Origin: Candidatus Omnitrophota bacterium
Lineage (GTDB): Bacteria > Omnitrophota > Gorgyraeia > Zapsychrales > Fredricksoniimonadaceae
Direction: 5' to 3'
NCBI GenBank assembly: GCA_016201795.1
Contig: JACQCF010000002.1
Span: 109,122 to 162,057, forward strand
Length of the DNA: 52,936 nt
The notes below the pieces were generated by a model that was given only the letters and a program-made list of their open reading frames with translations, did no database searches and was not told the DNA's origin. This document shows positions 9,523 through 20,302 of the stretch, one piece after another. Position numbers and translations under genes: made by a program. The stretch's first letter is position 1, and each line of letters opens with the position of its first letter.

Positions 9523-10233
9523 ATGCTAAGCATAATCATTCCATGTTATAACGCTGTAGAAATTTTAAGACGTCAATTGCCTCCCTTTATGGATTATCTT
9601 CAAAAGAAATCCATCAATTATGAAATGATTGTTGTTGATGATGGATCGACAGATGCTGATTCCATTCAATCAGTGGCTCGGGATTATCATTGTGTTTATT
9701 TGAAGAATGAAAAGAATATGGGCAAAGGGGCTGCGGTGAGAAAAGGGATGCTGCATGCCAAGGGAGAATATCGCTTATTTACGGATGTGGATATTCCATT
9801 TGAATACGACGCGATAGAGCAGTTTTTATATTACTTAGATTTTGGAAAATGTGATGTGGTCGTGGGAGATAGGACCCTTCCTCAATCGACCTACTTTAAA
9901 AAGATTCCGATTTTGCGGCAATGGGGAAGCCGGAGCATGTCTTTTATGATAGGGAGCTTTGTCACAAGCGGTCATTTTGACACCCAGTGCGGACTTAAGG
10001 GGTTTCGTGGGCATGTGGCGGATGATCTTTTTGGAAATAGTTATATCAACGGATTCGCTTTTGATGCAGAACTGTTATATATCGCATTAAAACGTCATTA
10101 TAATATTAAACGCCTGCCGGTCGTATTGCGCTGCAATGAGAGCAATAGTGTAAAATTATTGTGCCATGGGCTTCAGATGGTTAAGGATATTGTTCGTATT
10201 CAATGCAATCATATCTTGGGAAGATACAAATGA
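9523..10233 (+). CDS. Polyprenyl-phosphate glycosyltransferase-like GT2 (DPM/Alg5 type)
   Basis: A 236 aa GT2 protein beginning MLSIIIPCYNAVEILRR, with VVDDGSTDAD, KNMGKGAAVRKGM and the TDVDIPF acidic motif. DTQCGLKGFRG and the GFAFDAELLYIA segment are hallmarks of dolichyl/polyprenyl-phosphate beta-glucosyl- or mannosyltransferases. The predicted reaction is NDP-sugar plus polyprenyl phosphate giving a lipid-linked monosaccharide for GT-C enzymes. It sits between two multi-spanning membrane proteins that could use this donor. Its TGA overlaps an ATG at 10230 (ATGA), which marks the likely real start of the next gene. Confidence 0.85.
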   Translation: MLSIIIPCYNAVEILRRQLPPFMDYLQKKSINYEMIVVDDGSTDADSIQSVARDYHCVYLKNEKNMGKGAAVRKGMLHAKGEYRLFTDVDIPFEYDAIEQFLYYLDFGKCDVVVGDRTLPQSTYFKKIPILRQWGSRSMSFMIGSFVTSGHFDTQCGLKGFRGHVADDLFGNSYINGFAFDAELLYIALKRHYNIKRLPVVLRCNESNSVKLLCHGLQMVKDIVRIQCNHILGRYK

Positions 10234-11908
10234 AAGTTTCTTGGTGGGATATTTATTTCCTGGGAATAACCGGAGCCTATATTTTATGGCGCCTGGCCGT
10301 CCATTGGGCAAAATAGCCGGGCCGCTGGTCCATTTGCCGACGTGGTTTTTTATTATCGGTTATCCGGTGTTCTGGCTGGAACTTTATGAGTTCAAGTCCA
10401 AAGATGGTGTAACCTCACCGTTGGCATGGAGTTTATTTGCGTTAGTGGCCGTTGTTTCATGCTCGCGATGGATGAGAGAACCTAAAGATTGGCGCAGTGA
10501 ACTTACTTTATTCTGGTCGTCGTTGAGGTTCAGCCAGAGACTGCTTTGGACCGCGGCATTTGTGTTAGCCGGCACTGTTGTGTTGATGGCAGTGCTGGCT
10601 GCCGCACAGCCGATCCATTTAACCCAAGAGTTTGACTGCCTGCAGTACCATTATGCATTACCGCGTCAGCATTTAATTTTAGGCTCCTTCGCCCACATTC
10701 CTTGGGCAGCGGATGATTTATTTTTATTGCCGATTGATTTTGCCCTAGCCCCGTTTTGGTTTATAACAGTCTTCCCTAATAAGTTGCCACAGTTAATCAT
10801 CATGTTTGGTTTAATAGCGGTGTTGGTACGGTTGTCTTGCGCCTTAGCCTCCCTTGGCCGTTCGTGGGTACCGATGCTGGTGGTGTTGGCATTTTTAGGT
10901 TCGCATGGTTTGGGTGTACAAATGGGCACGGCGATGTTGGATTTGACGGTCACCTATTTATTTTTTGCTGCGTTGGATAGTTTGCGTACGGGGCAGCGGT
11001 GGTTGGGGGCGGTGGAAGGTACGTTTTTTGTTTGGTCTAAGCCATTGATGCCTGTGCAGGTGGTGATAGTTGTTTTATTGATGGCAGCTGTGTTGGGGGC
11101 GGCCAAATGTTTAAAGGGACAGGTGGTGTGGGGGTTTGTTTTTAAGCACTGGCGTAGGGCCCTGGGAGCTTTTATATTATTGAGCTTATTGGTGGCTGGC
11201 CCGTTTATCGTGAAATCGATCCATTATGCGGCTACACCGTTATTTCCATTAGCTCCCGGGATCATGGGGCCTTGGGCTAAAATTGAAACTAATCCGCAAG
11301 CATGGCATTCGCTGCAGCAGGCAAGTCAAATGTGGATGAATACGGTTAAAGACGGTTACGGGCATGGACGGGATTTGATAGCGTTTTTAAAGCACTGGTG
11401 GTTATTGGCTGTCCCTGAAGGAAGCGTTAATAATGCGTTTGATTATCCGATGGGGTTGCCTTATCTGCTTTTTTTAATTCCATTCTTGTTTTATTTCGTT
11501 ACGGATTTAATCCGTCGCAGACTTTGCCCCTGGAGTGTTTTAGCTCTGTTGGTATGGGGTCTGTGGTGGTTCGGGTCTCAACAGGCGAGATTTCTTTATA
11601 TTCCTTTATTGATAATTTTTATAGTGACAGCGGTCCGTTTCACCAAAATGTCCCAGTGCTTGTTGGCATGTTTGGTGGCGGCTTTAGCATTGCATGTTGT
11701 TTCTTTATGGAGGGCTCATAACAAAGATTTCTTGCGACCATCTTTTGAGGTATTAAGAACCCAGGACCAGAAACTGGTCGTGGTGAGCCGCAATTATTTT
11801 CAGCATGGCAGCACAGGGTATGTGGACTGGCCGCAGCATGATGTGGCCTATGCTCAGTTTCCCGTGGTGGTTCATAAAGAAAGATTGCCTCACACAGTGG
11901 CTTTCTGA
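10230..11908 (+). pseudogene. Large membrane protein (GT-C-like), frameshifted near its start
   Basis: The ORF track begins this protein at 10166, inside the preceding gene, but the natural start is ATG 10230, overlapping the previous TGA. That frame reads MKVSWWDIYFLGITGAYILW, a convincing first membrane span, and then hits TAG at 10314. The next frame continues IAGPLVHLPTWFF and runs on as a multi-spanning protein to 11908. One extra A in the AAAA at 10310-10313 would join the two. The body has about ten spans and EFDCLQYHYALPRQH in a periplasmic loop, like GT39/PMT-type or other GT-C proteins. This is either a genuine disruption or a base-call error, so the pseudogene label is provisional. 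Confidence 0.65.
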
Positions 11909-11927
11909 TATAATTGCCCTCCTTATT

Positions 11928-12677
11928 ATGCAATCCGTTGATATTCTTGGAGTTAATGTTTCTGTCGTCAATCCGCGTTTGGCGGTTGAGCAGGTTTTAG
12001 CTTGGGTTCAAAGCGGTTGGCGGGGATATGTTTGTGTGGCACCGGTGTCCACATTGGTGGATTGCCAGCGTGTGCCCGGATACCGTGAGGTTATTAACAG
12101 AGCCGGTATGGTGACTCCGGATGGGATGCCAGTAGCGTGGCTTCTGAAAGCCAGGGGGGCTCAAGGGACAGCCCGCACCTATGGCCCTGATTTGATGCGC
12201 TTGGTCTGCGATCAGGGAAGGGGGCAGGGGTTGAAACATTTTCTGTTCGGGGCAACAGCCCAAACGCTTGAGGTATTAAAGGAGAATTTGCAGCGGCAGT
12301 ATACTGATATGCGCATTGTTGGCGCAGTGTCCCCACCGCTCATGATAGAAGCAGGCAAGGCGGATGATGTTCTCATTGAAGGGATCAATGCCTCGGGCGC
12401 GGATATTGTCTGGGTGGGTTTGGGATCTCCTAAACAGGATTTTTGGATGTATCATAACCGTCCGTATTTGAAAGCGCCGGTTTTAGTCGGTATTGGCGCG
12501 GCATTTGATTTTATCGCCGGTGTCAAGCCCCAAGCCCCGCGCTGGATGCAGCAGGCAGGGTTAGAATGGTTGTTTCGTTTATGTTGCGAACCGAAGCGTT
12601 TGTGGAAAAGATATTTGGTCGGCAACAGTTTGTTTGTTTATTATGTGATGAAGGATTTTTTACATGCGCGATCGTAA
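11928..12677 (+). CDS. WecG/TagA/CpsF-family glycosyltransferase
   Basis: A 249 aa GT26 protein. It has VDILGVNVSVVNPRLAVEQV at the start, the TPDGMPVAWLLK active-site region (Asp), GPDLM, and the C-terminal GVGAAFDFIAGVKPQAPRWM with a basic tail that docks on the membrane. Family members (WecG, TagA) add N-acetylmannosamine or its uronate to the undecaprenyl-diphosphate-linked first sugar. ATG 11928 is chosen because upstream codons in the listed ORF (from 11805) overlap the previous gene and do not look like this family. It overlaps the next gene by 14 bases, which fits a second-sugar transferase beside the initiating enzyme. Confidence 0.9.
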   Translation: MQSVDILGVNVSVVNPRLAVEQVLAWVQSGWRGYVCVAPVSTLVDCQRVPGYREVINRAGMVTPDGMPVAWLLKARGAQGTARTYGPDLMRLVCDQGRGQGLKHFLFGATAQTLEVLKENLQRQYTDMRIVGAVSPPLMIEAGKADDVLIEGINASGADIVWVGLGSPKQDFWMYHNRPYLKAPVLVGIGAAFDFIAGVKPQAPRWMQQAGLEWLFRLCCEPKRLWKRYLVGNSLFVYYVMKDFLHARS

Positions 12678-14084
12678 ACACACGTTATTGATCCATGTCA
12701 TTTATTTATTGATTGACTTAGCCTGCATTTACCTGGCGATTTATCTAGTGATGCTTTGGCGTCAGGAGACTTTACCCTTTACAGTTTCCTGGGGGAGTGT
12801 TTTATCATCGACTAATCCTTTTAAGGTCATCATCCTTCTTTGGATGCCGGTTATTTTATTTTTTAACCAGACGCACGGTCTTTACCAAACCCGTCGTGAA
12901 ATGCTCGAGAGTTTGGAAATCTGGGAAGTTGTTAAGTCCGTGACACTTTCGACCTTGGTTACGATGGTGCTGGTGTATTTATTGAAGACTCAGGATTTCC
13001 CTCGCGCGGTTATGGTTTTTAGCGCGGTGGGCATTAGTGTTTTGTTATCGGTGTGGAGGATTTTAAAGAAATTACTGGTCAATTTCCTCGTGCAGCGCGG
13101 CTACAATAATTTCAACGTCCTTATCATCGGTGCGGGTAAGGTGGGGACTCTATTGGCTGATGAAATCAGAAAAAGGCCGGCGTTGGGGATTAAAGTGTCT
13201 GGTTTCTTAGACGATGAGAAGCAGGGCCATGTCGGCCAGAAGGCCTGGCCGGTTTTGGGCAAACTCAAGGATTTTCGGGGGGTGGTTCAGCGTGAATTTA
13301 TCCATCAGGTTTTTATCGCCATTTATCCCGAACAGCAAATGTTTATTAAGTTACTTGAGGAGGCCAAAGAGTTGGACGTGGCAGTGAGGGTGGTACCCCA
13401 GGGTTATGAATTCATGGCCCAGGATTTCACCAGATCCAATATCGGGATTATTCCTATTTTGGAGTATTCCGATATTGATGTTAATTACCGTCTATGGGCC
13501 AAGCGTGTTTTTGATTTTGTTTTATCGTTGCTGTTGTTTTGCGTCTTGCTGCCGGTGCTGATGATTTTGGCCGTATTGATCGAGTTCGATGGCCCTGGAC
13601 CGGTCTTTTATCATTCCAGGCGTTATGGCCGTCACGGACGAATATTTCCTATGTATAAATTCCGCAGTATGGTTTCCAATGCCGACGAGTTACTTGATCA
13701 GCTCAAAGATAAAAATGAAGTGGACGGCCCTATTTTTAAAATTAAAAAGGATCCGCGGGTGACTAAGGTGGGTGCTTTTCTGCGTAAATACAGCCTGGAT
13801 GAACTGCCTCAGATTATGAATGTGATCAAAGGGGATATGAGTTTGGTGGGGCCAAGGCCGCTTCCCATTGACCAGGTGGAGCGGGAAAACTTGCGCCAGT
13901 TGAAGCGTTTGGATATCCGTCCGGGTATTACAGGACTGTGGCAGATTAGGGGGCGCAGCGACGTCTCTTTCGAGAGGCTGGTGCGCTGGGATATTTGGTA
14001 CATCAATAACTGGTCTTTCGGATTGGATTTCTATATTCTGTTTCGGACCTTACCGGTTGTGATTCAAGGCAAAGGAGCTTACTG

Positions 14085-14085
<1 letters not shown>
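12664..14085 (+). CDS. Undecaprenyl-phosphate sugar phosphotransferase (WcaJ/WbaP type)
   Basis: A polyprenol phosphate:hexose-1-phosphate transferase that starts the repeat unit. The N-terminal half has four membrane spans and a CoA-binding-like/Rossmann domain ([17 protein letters not shown]). The C-terminal bacterial sugar transferase domain begins at [12 protein letters not shown] and includes [24 protein letters not shown] and [10 protein letters not shown], the catalytic core motifs. At 473 aa it has the usual length. The ATG overlaps the upstream gene by 14 bases and the stop overlaps gmd as TGATG. It commits a sugar-1-phosphate to the lipid carrier at the inner membrane. Confidence 0.93.
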
Positions 14086-16039
<1,954 letters not shown>

Positions 16040-16048
16040 GGCTGTAAA

Positions 16049-16076
16049 TTGACAAAATAAACATCTTCGGTATAAT
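16049..16076 (+). promoter_or_regulatory. Sigma70-type promoter for pgk
   Basis: A perfect TTGACA (16049-16054) and a perfect TATAAT (16071-16076) are separated by 16 bases. The start of transcription would fall near 16083, about 20 bases before the pgk GTG. It separates the polysaccharide cluster from the glycolysis/secretion operon. Confidence 0.85.
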
Positions 16077-16103
16077 AGACCGATTTTTGTCGGGTAGGAA
16101 TTT

Positions 16104-17306
16104 GTGAATAAAAAAACGATCAAAGACGTTAATATTCAAGACAAAAGGGTGATTATCCGTGTGGATTTTAATGTACCCCTGGATGATCATGGCGCTATCA
16201 CCGATGATCGCCGTATTACAGCGGCTTTGCCGACAATTCAATACGCTTTAAAAGAAGGAGCCTCCAAAGTCATCCTTATGAGCCATCTGGGCCGTCCCAA
16301 AGGCGCTGGTTTTGAAGCGGCATTGAGTTTAAAACCCGTGGCCTTGCGCCTGGAACAATTCATCAAAGAGAAGGTGGCATTTTTTAACGATTGCATCGGC
16401 CCGACGGTCAAAGAGGCCATTACCAAATCCAAAGAGCGGGTTATTTTGTTAGAGAACCTACGGTTTCATAAAGCTGAAGAAAAAAATGATCCGGCCTTTG
16501 CCAAGGAACTGGCTTCGTTAGCGGATGTGTATGTCAATGATGCTTTCGGCACCGCCCATCGCGCGCATGCCTCGACCGTCGGCATCACGGCCTATTTGCC
16601 ATCGGTAGCGGGTTTTCTTATTGAAAAAGAATTACGATATTTAGGTCGTGCCATCAATAATCCCAAGCGCCCCTTAGTCGTTATTTTAGGCGGCGTTAAA
16701 GTCTCAGACAAAATTGCATTGATTAAAAATTTAATCCCTAAAGCCAACAGCATTATCATCGGCGGCGGCATGGCCTACACGTTTTTAAAAGCCCAGGGGA
16801 TTAGTATCGGCAATTCCAAATTAGAGAAAGATAAAATTGATACAGCCAGGGAATTAATGGAGCAGGCTCAAAAAGCCGGCGTTGAATTGGCCCTGACAAA
16901 AGATTTTGTCATCACCCGGTCTTTTGACAGCGATGATTGTAAAGTGTCCGATACGATTCCCGACGGGTGGGAGAGTTTGGACATTGGCCCCAAAACCCGT
17001 GAGTACTACAAAAAGATTCTCTCGAGGGCCAAAACCGTGGTTTGGAACGGGCCTTTAGGCGTCTTTGAACGCGAGGCGTATATGCAAGGAACCAAGGACA
17101 TTGCGCAATACCTAGCCTCTCTCAAAGACGTGACCATTGTCGTCGGTGGCGGTGATTCCGCGGCGGCGGTTGCTAAATTCGGTTTGGAAGATAAAATGAC
17201 GCATATCTCTACCGGCGGCGGCGCTTCGCTGGAATTTTTAGAAGGCAAAGTACTTCCCGGCATTGCGGCGTTGCAGGATAAACAGGAGCAAGCATGCGCA
17301 AAGTGA
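16104..17306 (+). CDS. pgk: Phosphoglycerate kinase
   Basis: A glycolytic enzyme that transfers phosphate from 1,3-bisphosphoglycerate to ADP. At 400 aa it has the standard two-domain length. RVIIRVDFNVPLDDHG and LMSHLGRPKG mark the N-terminal substrate domain, ENLRFHKAEE follows, and the C-terminal nucleotide loop is VVGGGDSAAAV. The GTG start follows GTAGGA and the strong promoter above. tpiA and secG follow, a common gene order. A repeat-derived hairpin begins at the stop codon. Confidence 0.97.
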   Translation: MNKKTIKDVNIQDKRVIIRVDFNVPLDDHGAITDDRRITAALPTIQYALKEGASKVILMSHLGRPKGAGFEAALSLKPVALRLEQFIKEKVAFFNDCIGPTVKEAITKSKERVILLENLRFHKAEEKNDPAFAKELASLADVYVNDAFGTAHRAHASTVGITAYLPSVAGFLIEKELRYLGRAINNPKRPLVVILGGVKVSDKIALIKNLIPKANSIIIGGGMAYTFLKAQGISIGNSKLEKDKIDTARELMEQAQKAGVELALTKDFVITRSFDSDDCKVSDTIPDGWESLDIGPKTREYYKKILSRAKTVVWNGPLGVFEREAYMQGTKDIAQYLASLKDVTIVVGGGDSAAAVAKFGLEDKMTHISTGGGASLEFLEGKVLPGIAALQDKQEQACAK

Positions 17307-17355
17307 TTTCGACGTAATGTCGAAATCATCCCGAACCATAGAAGCGAGGGATCTG
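17305..17355. repeat. Two abutting palindromic repeats between pgk and tpiA
   Basis: The first is a hairpin, GATTTCGAC then GTAAT then GTCGAAATC (17305-17327), starting within the pgk stop codon. Immediately after comes CATCCCGA…GAGGGATCTG (17327-17355), an imperfect inverted repeat of the 'CATCCCGAGCGAAGCGAGGGATC' type I recall from many bacterial genomes. No T-tract follows, so it is not a standard terminator, but the stem could attenuate or stabilise the transcript. Confidence 0.6.
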
Positions 17356-17372
17356 ATTTTCAAGGATTTCTT

Positions 17373-18131
17373 ATGCGTAAAATCATTATTGCCGGAAACT
17401 GGAAACTGAATAAAACGTCCCGAGAGGCTATGAGCCTGGTGGAAGAATTAAAGCGGGAAGTGTTAGATATCGATGGAATTGATATTGTCGTTTGTCCGCC
17501 GTTTACGGCTTTGGATGATGTTAGTGAAGTTGTTTTAGATACCAATATCGCTTTGGGCGCGCAAAATCTTTATTGGCAGGATAGCGGGGCCATGACCGGG
17601 GAAGTTTCAGCGCCGATGCTCAAAGATTTAGGCGTTCAATATGTGATTATCGGCCACAGTGAGCGCCGGCAGTTTTTTGGAGACACCAATGAAACGGTCA
17701 ATAAACGCATCCGCGCCGCTTTAACCCACGCTTTAACGCCGATTGTCTGTATCGGCGAAAATTTACCCGAGCGTGAGGCGAACAAAACCTTTGATGTGAT
17801 CAGGCATCAATGCGAGGGGTCGCTGGCGAATTTAACCGCGGATGAAATGAAGAAAATCGTTTTAGCCTATGAGCCGGTGTGGGCTATCGGCACCGGAAAG
17901 ACCGCCACCCCACAGCAGGCGCAGGAAGTGCACGCGTTTATCCGTCAATTATTAGGTAAATTATTTAATGCCGACGTAGCCCAGTCGGTGCGTATTCAAT
18001 ATGGCGGCAGCGTGACGCCGGAGAATATCGCGGCTTTAATCGCCAAACCGGATATTGACGGTGCTTTGGTGGGAGGGGCTAGTTTAAAAGCTCCTTCTTT
18101 TGCAGCGATTGTAAAGTCAGCTAAAAAATAA
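17373..18131 (+). CDS. tpiA: Triosephosphate isomerase
   Basis: Interconverts dihydroxyacetone phosphate and glyceraldehyde-3-phosphate. The 252 aa TIM barrel is complete: IIAGNWKLNKT (Asn/Lys), VIIGHSERRQFFGD (catalytic His), AYEPVWAIGTGKTA (catalytic Glu and the flexible loop), IQYGGSV and GALVGGASL for phosphate binding. It lies 66 bases after pgk with palindromic repeats between them and is followed by another repeat before secG. Co-transcription from the pgk promoter is likely. Confidence 0.97.
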   Translation: MRKIIIAGNWKLNKTSREAMSLVEELKREVLDIDGIDIVVCPPFTALDDVSEVVLDTNIALGAQNLYWQDSGAMTGEVSAPMLKDLGVQYVIIGHSERRQFFGDTNETVNKRIRAALTHALTPIVCIGENLPEREANKTFDVIRHQCEGSLANLTADEMKKIVLAYEPVWAIGTGKTATPQQAQEVHAFIRQLLGKLFNADVAQSVRIQYGGSVTPENIAALIAKPDIDGALVGGASLKAPSFAAIVKSAKK

Positions 18132-18137
18132 ACATGC

Positions 18138-18206
18138 GTCATTGCGAGCGAAGCGAAGCAATCTCTTATTAGATTGCTTCGTCGCTGACGCTCCTCGCAA
18201 TGACAC
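18138..18206. repeat. GTCATTGCGAG palindromic element (family R1), copy 1
   Basis: A MITE-like palindrome between tpiA and secG. The left end is GTCATTGCGAG and the right end CTCGCAATGACAC, with GAAGCAATC and GATTGCTTC as inner arms around a short loop. The variable parts of the arms differ (CGAAGC on the left, GTCGCTGACGCTCC on the right), so the two halves are of different subtypes. No ORF, so it must move, if at all, in trans. Confidence 0.9.
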
Positions 18207-18221
18207 TTACGAGGGTTATAT

Positions 18222-18605
18222 ATGGGGCTCATCGTTTTTATTCACATTGTGGTTTGTGTGTTGCTGGTTATTTCTATTCTTATGCAGGCTGGCCGCGGCG
18301 GTGGTTTGGCCGAGAGCTTTGCTTCGGCGGAATCCATGTTCGGCACGCAGACCAATGCTTTTATGGTACGTTTATCGACGATCCTGGCCGTGATTTTCTT
18401 TTGCACATCTTTGATTTTGGCAGTCAGCTCCTCTAAAGGGGACAAATCTTTGATGGCCCATGCCAAATTGCCTGCGAAAACAGCCTCAAGCGCTAAAGAA
18501 GAAACGAAAGAAGAACCGACTGTCAAGGTTAGTGAGCCCAAACCAATATCTGCTGCTGAAGCTAAACCTGTGACGACAACGCCAATCACTAACACAGCCA
18601 AATAA
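18222..18605 (+). CDS. secG: Protein translocase subunit SecG
   Basis: A small membrane subunit of the SecYEG channel. The first span (VFIHIVVCVLLVISILMQ) is followed by the conserved AGRGGGLAESFA loop and a second span (LSTILAVIFFCTSLILAV). It has a longer polar C-terminal tail than usual (about 50 aa, rich in Lys, Ala, Thr, Pro), giving 127 aa. ATG 18222 follows GAGGG. The pgk-tpiA-secG order is common in bacteria and supports the call. Confidence 0.93.
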   Translation: MGLIVFIHIVVCVLLVISILMQAGRGGGLAESFASAESMFGTQTNAFMVRLSTILAVIFFCTSLILAVSSSKGDKSLMAHAKLPAKTASSAKEETKEEPTVKVSEPKPISAAEAKPVTTTPITNTAK

Positions 18606-18613
18606 GACCCCGG

Positions 18614-20302
18614 GTGAAAACCTTTTTTATTTCTCTAGCTGTTTTATTCTTCACAATGTCCGCCTGTTCCGCCAACGGCGGTCAGCTTATTTTATCCACC
18701 AGCTCCGACCCGAAAACCTTCAATGACATCGTCGCTAGCGAAACCTCCAGTTCTTTGGTGACGGGTATGTTATTTGAGGGTCTTACCAGAGAAGACCCTT
18801 TCACTCTAAAAGTCATCCCCAACCTTGCCCAAAGCTGGGAGGTTTCCCCCGACGGATTACAGTGGATTTTTCATCTGCGCCGTGACGTGCGCTGGTTTGA
18901 CGGGGCGCCTTTGATGGCGGATGATGTGGTCTTTACTTTTCACGATTTGATTTATAATCCACAAATTCCCTCTCAGTCCAGGGATATTTTTACCATCGAC
19001 GGCAAAGAGTTTGAGGTCAGCAAAATTGATGACTATACCGTCACCTTTAAGTTACCTAAAAAATTTGCTCCTTTTTTGCGCAGCATGTCCCAGTCGATTT
19101 TACCCAAACATTGTTTACAGCAAAGTGTTAGAGAAGGCAAATTTGCTTTTACCTGGGGCATTGATACTGCGCCTGGCCATATTATAGGTACAGGGCCGTT
19201 TTATCTGGACCAATACCATCCGGGAGAGCGTTTGATTTTTAAACGTAATCCCCATTATTGGAAACGTACCGCACAGGGTCAGCCTTTACCGTATTTGGAC
19301 AAAATTATCTTTTTAATCATTCCTGATACGAATGCCGCTTTGCTAAAATTTATAGACGGCGAATTGGATTATATCGCCTTACGAGGTCAGGATTATCCTT
19401 TGCTCAAACCTTTGGAAGTGAAAAAGAATTTTACCATCTACCAGACAGGGGCGGATTTCGGCAGCAGCTTTATTGTTTTTAATGAGAATCCCGGCATTAA
19501 TCCTCAAACTCATAAACCATTTCTCGATCCCGTCAAACGCTCGTGGTTTGAGAACGTCAATTTCCGTCGAGCGTTAGCCCATGCTATCGATAAAAAGAAA
19601 ATCATCCAAATTTTATTTAACGAATTGGGTTATCCGCAAGACGGTCCCATGAGCCCCTCGAGCGGATTTTTTTATAATCCCAACGTCCCTGTCTACGATT
19701 ACAATTTCACAGAAGCCAAAAAACTTTTAGAAGAAGGAGGATTTGTCTATCACGACGGCCTTCTTTATGATTCCAAAGGCCATCGGGTGGAATTTAATGT
19801 ATATACCAATGGTGCCGAGCATGACACGCGGGTGCAAATGGCTTATATGATTCGTTCGGATTTAGAGAAGCTGGGAATGAAGGTTAATTTTTTACCGGTT
19901 GAATTTAATACCTTGGTGAGCAAATTGACGGCCAGCTACAATTGGGACGCGGTGATTTTGGGCTTAACCGGCGGCGTGGAGCCTCATTTTGGCAAAAATG
20001 TTTGGTCCTCCTCGGGGCAATTGCATATGTGGAACCCCAAACAAAAACAGCCGGCCACCGCCTGGGAAAGGCGCTTGGATGAAATTTACGATCAAGCAGG
20101 ACAGGAATTGGATGAAAATAAACGTAAAATTCTTTATGATGAATTTCAAGTGATTGCCGCCGATGAGGTACCGATGATTTATACAGTGCTAGCCGCCAAT
20201 ATTTATGCGGTACGCAATCGTTTCGGTAATCTCAAACCGTCGGCGTATGCCGGAGTGTTTCATAATATCGAAGAGATTTATATTAGGGACAAAAACCGAT
20301 GA
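18614..20302 (+). CDS. Oligopeptide/dipeptide ABC transporter substrate-binding lipoprotein
   Basis: A periplasmic SBP family 5 protein of 562 aa. The signal peptide MKTFFISLAVLFFTMSAC ends in a lipobox-like MSAC, so lipid anchoring is likely. The conserved features LTRED…NLAQSWEVSPDG, WFDGAPLMADDVVFTF, the FKRNPHYWK segment and FRRALAHAIDKKKI are typical of OppA/DppA. The GTG start lies 8 bases after secG. Two permeases and two ATPases follow, so the whole transporter is encoded together. Ligand specificity (peptide, nickel, sugar) cannot be told. Confidence 0.9.
   Translation: MKTFFISLAVLFFTMSACSANGGQLILSTSSDPKTFNDIVASETSSSLVTGMLFEGLTREDPFTLKVIPNLAQSWEVSPDGLQWIFHLRRDVRWFDGAPLMADDVVFTFHDLIYNPQIPSQSRDIFTIDGKEFEVSKIDDYTVTFKLPKKFAPFLRSMSQSILPKHCLQQSVREGKFAFTWGIDTAPGHIIGTGPFYLDQYHPGERLIFKRNPHYWKRTAQGQPLPYLDKIIFLIIPDTNAALLKFIDGELDYIALRGQDYPLLKPLEVKKNFTIYQTGADFGSSFIVFNENPGINPQTHKPFLDPVKRSWFENVNFRRALAHAIDKKKIIQILFNELGYPQDGPMSPSSGFFYNPNVPVYDYNFTEAKKLLEEGGFVYHDGLLYDSKGHRVEFNVYTNGAEHDTRVQMAYMIRSDLEKLGMKVNFLPVEFNTLVSKLTASYNWDAVILGLTGGVEPHFGKNVWSSSGQLHMWNPKQKQPATAWERRLDEIYDQAGQELDENKRKILYDEFQVIAADEVPMIYTVLAANIYAVRNRFGNLKPSAYAGVFHNIEEIYIRDKNR

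Noticed and set aside
10166-10229. ORF-track start of the large membrane protein inside the preceding GT2 gene
   Set aside because: It overlaps a conserved gene in another frame. The ATGA start at 10230 is far better, with a frameshift after it.
17305-17327. Intrinsic terminator after pgk
   Set aside because: The hairpin has no T-run and starts within the stop codon. tpiA and secG probably share the pgk transcript.
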